Assembly: GCA_025924845.1 (NCBI GenBank)
Contig: JAICHN010000217.1
Location: 1 to 8,686, forward strand
Reading direction: 5' to 3'
Length of the DNA: 8,686 nt
Source: Chloroflexota bacterium
Lineage (GTDB): Bacteria; Chloroflexota; UBA5177; JANWHV01
Part shown: positions 7,150-8,686 of the stretch, piece after piece
How positions within the stretch are numbered: the first letter of the stretch is position 1
Layout of the letters: each line of letters begins with the position of its first letter
Notes under the pieces: model-generated
What the model was told of the DNA's origin: nothing
The model's database searches: none
What the model saw: only the letters and a program-made list of their open reading frames with translations
Position numbers and translations under genes: made by a program

Positions 7150-7935
7150 ATGACGACACGCCGCTCTCAGCCGGTCCAGGGAAAGACGCCGGGTCGCGCT
7201 CGACGGCGTGATTCGCGTAACCAGGGACTGCTCATTCTGGTTCTCGCCATGGGCACCGTCGTGGTGCTCGGGATCATTCTTTATTTCGCCTTGCAACGCA
7301 GCTCGACCGTGGCCACCGCCGATCCCACCCCCGTGCCCGCGCCCACCACGGCCGGAGCGGCCGGCGTCCCCACCCTGGCCATTGCCCCGGTCCCGAACGT
7401 GAATCATCCGGTGGCGGGCATCGGTATCCTCAATCCCACTTCCGGCTCCGCCAAGGCCGCGCCGGCTACCCCCAAGGTTGGCAGGCCCGCGCCCAACTTC
7501 GCCTGGCAGACCTTGAAGGGGCACGCCGACCTCAAGGGGCTGCGCGGGCATGTAGTTCTGCTGGACTTCTTTGCGCCCTGGTGCGACGCCTGTCAGGGTG
7601 AGGAGACGTGGCTGGCCGAACTCCTCCAGGCATACGGCTCATCCGGTCTGAAGATACTGGGGGTGAGTTCCAGCCCGTACGGCATCCATTATGAGGATCA
7701 GGGCAGCGAGGCGCCGATCAGCATGGGCGATCTGGTGTCGTACCAGAAGACCTTCCACGTCACCTATCCGCTGGTGTTCGACCGTGATTCCCGTGTATTC
7801 AACCTGTATGGACGCGGCGCGAGCTACCCTACGTATTACCTGATTGACGCGAAGGGGATCGTGCGGTTCGGGGTCACAACCACCGTGACCGAGGCTACGC
7901 TCAACCAGCAGATTCAGGCAGCGCTGGCCGAGTAA
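7150..7935 (+). CDS. Membrane-anchored TlpA/ResA-like thiol-disulfide oxidoreductase
   Basis: The 261-residue protein has a basic N-terminus (residues 1-25), one membrane helix (26-48) that anchors it with the rest outside, a Pro/Ala/Thr-rich linker (about 52-112), and a thioredoxin fold of the AhpC-TSA/redoxin type (about 112-260). The active site is WCDAC (144-148) after the strand HVVLLDFFAP, and the conserved cis-proline is Pro227 in SYPTYYLID. The family reduces or exchanges disulfides of exported proteins, for example apocytochromes c in the case of ResA and CcmG; no target is visible here. The dipeptide DA between the cysteines is unusual, because a proline is common there. A segment at about 174-200 lengthens the loop after the third strand. 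ATG 7150 gives the expected anchor; GGGG ends seven bases before it as a weak ribosome site. It starts 65 bases after the polymerase stop with no clear terminator between, so the two may share a transcript. Confidence 0.92.
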   Translation: MTTRRSQPVQGKTPGRARRRDSRNQGLLILVLAMGTVVVLGIILYFALQRSSTVATADPTPVPAPTTAGAAGVPTLAIAPVPNVNHPVAGIGILNPTSGSAKAAPATPKVGRPAPNFAWQTLKGHADLKGLRGHVVLLDFFAPWCDACQGEETWLAELLQAYGSSGLKILGVSSSPYGIHYEDQGSEAPISMGDLVSYQKTFHVTYPLVFDRDSRVFNLYGRGASYPTYYLIDAKGIVRFGVTTTVTEATLNQQIQAALAE

Positions 7936-7940
7936 GGAGA

Positions 7941-7975
7941 GCGGGCGCTTCTCCGCCGGCAGGGAGCCCGCCCGC
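7941..7975 (+). terminator. Hairpin between convergent genes, possible terminator
   Basis: GCGGGCG (7941-7947) pairs with CGCCCGC (7969-7975), and inside it CTCC (7951-7954) pairs with GGAG (7963-7966) around an eight-base loop. It begins five bases after the thioredoxin stop and lies between that gene and the convergent minus-strand gene ending at 8015. There is no T-run on either strand, so it may protect the 3' end or act with Rho rather than being a strong intrinsic terminator. Confidence 0.42.
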
Positions 7976-8014
7976 CCATCCAGCGTCCGCCAGGCCGGCA
8001 CGCGTAGCGCAGGC

Positions 8015-8263
8015 TCAGGTACGGGGAGGCGCGGAGCGGGCGACAACCATATACAGATAGCCGCCCGAGAAGAGCAGCGCCGCCGGCACCAGGAACCCCG
8101 CTGCCCACCCGTAGCATTTGCGCCGCTCCCGGCCAGGGCCGGCGCGACGACCGAGAGAGAGCAGAACGACGCCGATGCCGAGATGAAAGCCGCCGGCGGC
8201 AAAGCGCACGCTCGCGAGGGCATGGAGGTGGTGGCGCTCCCAAGGCGGGATCAGACGTTGCAT
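8015..8263 (-). CDS. Small two-helix membrane protein, unknown function
   Basis: Read on the minus strand from ATG 8263 to TGA 8015, this gives 82 residues: a His/Arg-rich N-terminus (MQRLIPPWERHHLHAL), a first hydrophobic segment (about 21-38), a strongly basic loop (RRAGPGRERRK, 39-49), and a second hydrophobic segment (about 51-75). The positive loop suggests that both ends lie outside the membrane. I do not recognise a named family, although small two-helix proteins with HALASVRFAAGG-like starts appear familiar from Actinobacteria and Chloroflexota. The start is uncertain. The best ribosome site, AAAGGAGG (8320-8313), is seven bases from an in-frame ATA (8305-8303), giving an extension beginning with the residues DAPNEHTAFWESG. 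The ATG at 8301 is out of frame. ATG 8263 has only GGGA eight to nine bases upstream. Confidence 0.6.
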   Translation of the reverse strand: MQRLIPPWERHHLHALASVRFAAGGFHLGIGVVLLSLGRRAGPGRERRKCYGWAAGFLVPAALLFSGGYLYMVVARSAPPRT

Positions 8264-8312
8264 GCCGGATTCCCAGAAAGCGGTGTGCTCGTTCGGTGCA
8301 TCTATCGGGATG

Positions 8313-8320
8313 CCTCCTTT
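8313..8320 (-). promoter_or_regulatory. Strong ribosome-binding site with no in-frame ATG beside it
   Basis: On the minus strand AAAGGAGG occupies 8320-8313. It is followed at seven bases by ATA (8305-8303), in frame with the small membrane protein, and at eleven bases by ATG (8301-8299), which opens a 16-codon ORF ending at TGA 8253-8251, overlapping ATG 8263. The site therefore serves either a non-standard start, a short leader ORF, or a gene altered by a single base change at the start codon. Confidence 0.45.
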
Positions 8321-8351
8321 CAGCGGTGGTGCAGGCCACCCCTCACCTATC

Positions 8352-8369
8352 AAAATGATATCACATTTT
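8352..8369. promoter_or_regulatory. AT-rich dyad upstream of the small membrane protein gene
   Basis: AAAATG (8352-8357) and CATTTT (8364-8369) form a perfect inverted repeat around ATATCA; TGATATCA (8356-8363) inside is itself a perfect 8-bp palindrome. It stands out in GC-rich surroundings and lies about 30 bases ahead of the minus-strand ribosome site, where an operator would be expected. It looks loosely like Fur/Zur-family boxes, but that is only a resemblance. No clear -35/-10 pair accompanies it. Confidence 0.35.
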
Positions 8370-8438
8370 TCGGTGATTGAGGCTGCTCCACGGCACGCAG
8401 CGGTCGGGCTTTGCGAACAGAGGGATAGGTATACCGCA

Positions 8439-8458
8439 CCGGTAGGAGGTCCTACTGG
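8439..8458. repeat. Imperfect inverted repeat
   Basis: CCGGTAGGA (8439-8447) and TCCTACTGG (8450-8458) are complementary except for one position that would pair as G-U, separated by GG. The palindrome GGTATACC lies just before it (8428-8435). Such back-to-back palindromes suggest degenerate copies of a dispersed intergenic element. Confidence 0.4.
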
Positions 8459-8470
8459 TACTACGTTATT

Positions 8471-8521
8471 CCGGCTAAAACCGGGCGTATCGCGGGGCGA
8501 GCCACACCCCCGGCTAAAGCC
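8471..8521. repeat. Two copies of a CCGGCTAAA hairpin motif
   Basis: CCGGCTAAA occurs at 8471-8479 and again at 8510-8518. Each is followed by bases that close a small hairpin: CCGG-ctaaaa-CCGG (8471-8484) and GGC-taaa-GCC (8512-8521). Similar 'CGGCTAAAGCCG' units are, from memory, scattered between genes in several GC-rich environmental bacteria. Two copies 39 bases apart are not a CRISPR array. Confidence 0.4.
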
Positions 8522-8571
8522 CTTAACGTTACCCACATTTTGGCCTTCAGAGGCGGAGAGGTGACCCGTGG

Positions 8572-8655
8572 CTGGTAGGGGCACCGGGGACCCTCTGGGT
8601 GATGGGTGCTCTGGTTCAGGCCGCCAAGGGCACCCACCAGGGGTGCCCCTACCAG
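8572..8655. repeat. 14-bp inverted repeat enclosing nested hairpins
   Basis: CTGGTAGGGGCACC (8572-8585) is perfectly complementary to GGTGCCCCTACCAG (8642-8655) across 56 bases. Inside, GGGTGC (8604-8609) pairs with GCACCC (8630-8635). Alternatively GGGCACCC (8628-8635) pairs with GGGTGCCC (8641-8648) around the loop ACCAG. This is the layout of a non-coding palindromic element of the REP or small MITE type; no transposase or target-site duplication is visible. Confidence 0.55.
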
Positions 8656-8686
8656 GAACCATGTGCTCAGGTGTGCCGGCCGGGGA

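Larger units (their letters stand above)
8264..8686. other. Intergenic region rich in palindromes, no gene seen
   Basis: Apart from the ribosome site and dyad belonging to the minus-strand gene, this 423-base right end contains no coding region I can support. It carries GGTATACC (8428-8435), an imperfect inverted repeat at 8439-8458, two CCGGCTAAA copies (8471-8479 and 8510-8518) and a large inverted repeat at 8572-8655. Open frames through it have irregular composition and no recognisable protein features. Confidence 0.5.

Noticed and set aside
7122..7150. TTGACG as a -35 for the thioredoxin gene
   Set aside because: The matching -10 position is CGTAGA and lies on the start codon; too weak.
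8471..8521. CCGGCTAAA copies as a CRISPR array
   Set aside because: Only two short copies, no regular spacer pattern and no cas genes.
8264..8662. Long upstream extension of the minus-strand small protein frame
   Set aside because: The extra residues come from palindromic repeats and the upstream region; the strong ribosome site lies at 8313-8320, downstream of that extension's start.

Overview
This is a GC-rich bacterial chromosome segment with ordinary housekeeping-type genes and no phage, transposon or CRISPR content. The strong GC bias at third codon positions, a single-chain FtsX-like permease of over 1,000 residues, a DNA polymerase I lacking the 5' nuclease domain, and short intergenic palindromes of the 'TAGGGGCACC...GGTGCCCCTA' and 'CCGGCTAAA' kinds would suit Chloroflexota or a related deep-branching terrestrial lineage. 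That assignment is inference from memory of such genomes; no rRNA or marker gene settles it.

Layout. (1) Positions 1-239 hold a strong GC hairpin and no gene I can defend. (2) Positions 240-4213 hold two plus-strand genes that overlap by four bases (GTGA): a lipoprotein SGNH/GDSL hydrolase and a 1,082-residue double-FtsX ABC permease. The pairing recalls the E. coli neighbourhood of tesA with ybbA-ybbP, but no ATPase gene lies between or beside them here. (3) Positions 4214-4759 are an unusually elaborate leader: a good sigma-70-type promoter, a 27-codon ORF with a near-perfect Shine-Dalgarno sequence, several palindromes, and a long hairpin that buries the likely ribosome site of the next gene. 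(4) Positions 4760-7084 encode a DNA polymerase I with intact 3'-5' exonuclease and polymerase domains, no 5' nuclease domain, and an N-terminal eight-cysteine zinc-ribbon-like module joined by a disordered linker. (5) Positions 7150-7935 encode a membrane-anchored TlpA/ResA-like thioredoxin with a CDAC active site, followed by a hairpin. (6) On the minus strand, 8263-8015 encodes a small two-helix membrane protein convergent with the thioredoxin gene; its start is unclear. (7) Positions 8264-8686 carry its upstream region, with an AT-rich dyad, and then a cluster of palindromic repeats.

How the genes may work together. The hydrolase and permease probably form one envelope unit: the hydrolase is anchored outside the membrane, and the permease is of the mechanotransmitting or lipid-extracting FtsX/MacB/YbbP type, with its ATPase supplied from elsewhere. 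The polymerase appears to have its own promoter and a leader suited to translational control. The thioredoxin gene follows it after 65 bases and may be co-transcribed, though the functions have no obvious link. The points most worth a second look are the zinc-ribbon polymerase fusion, the ribosome-site-burying hairpin and leader ORF ahead of it, and the hydrolase-permease pair without an ATPase.
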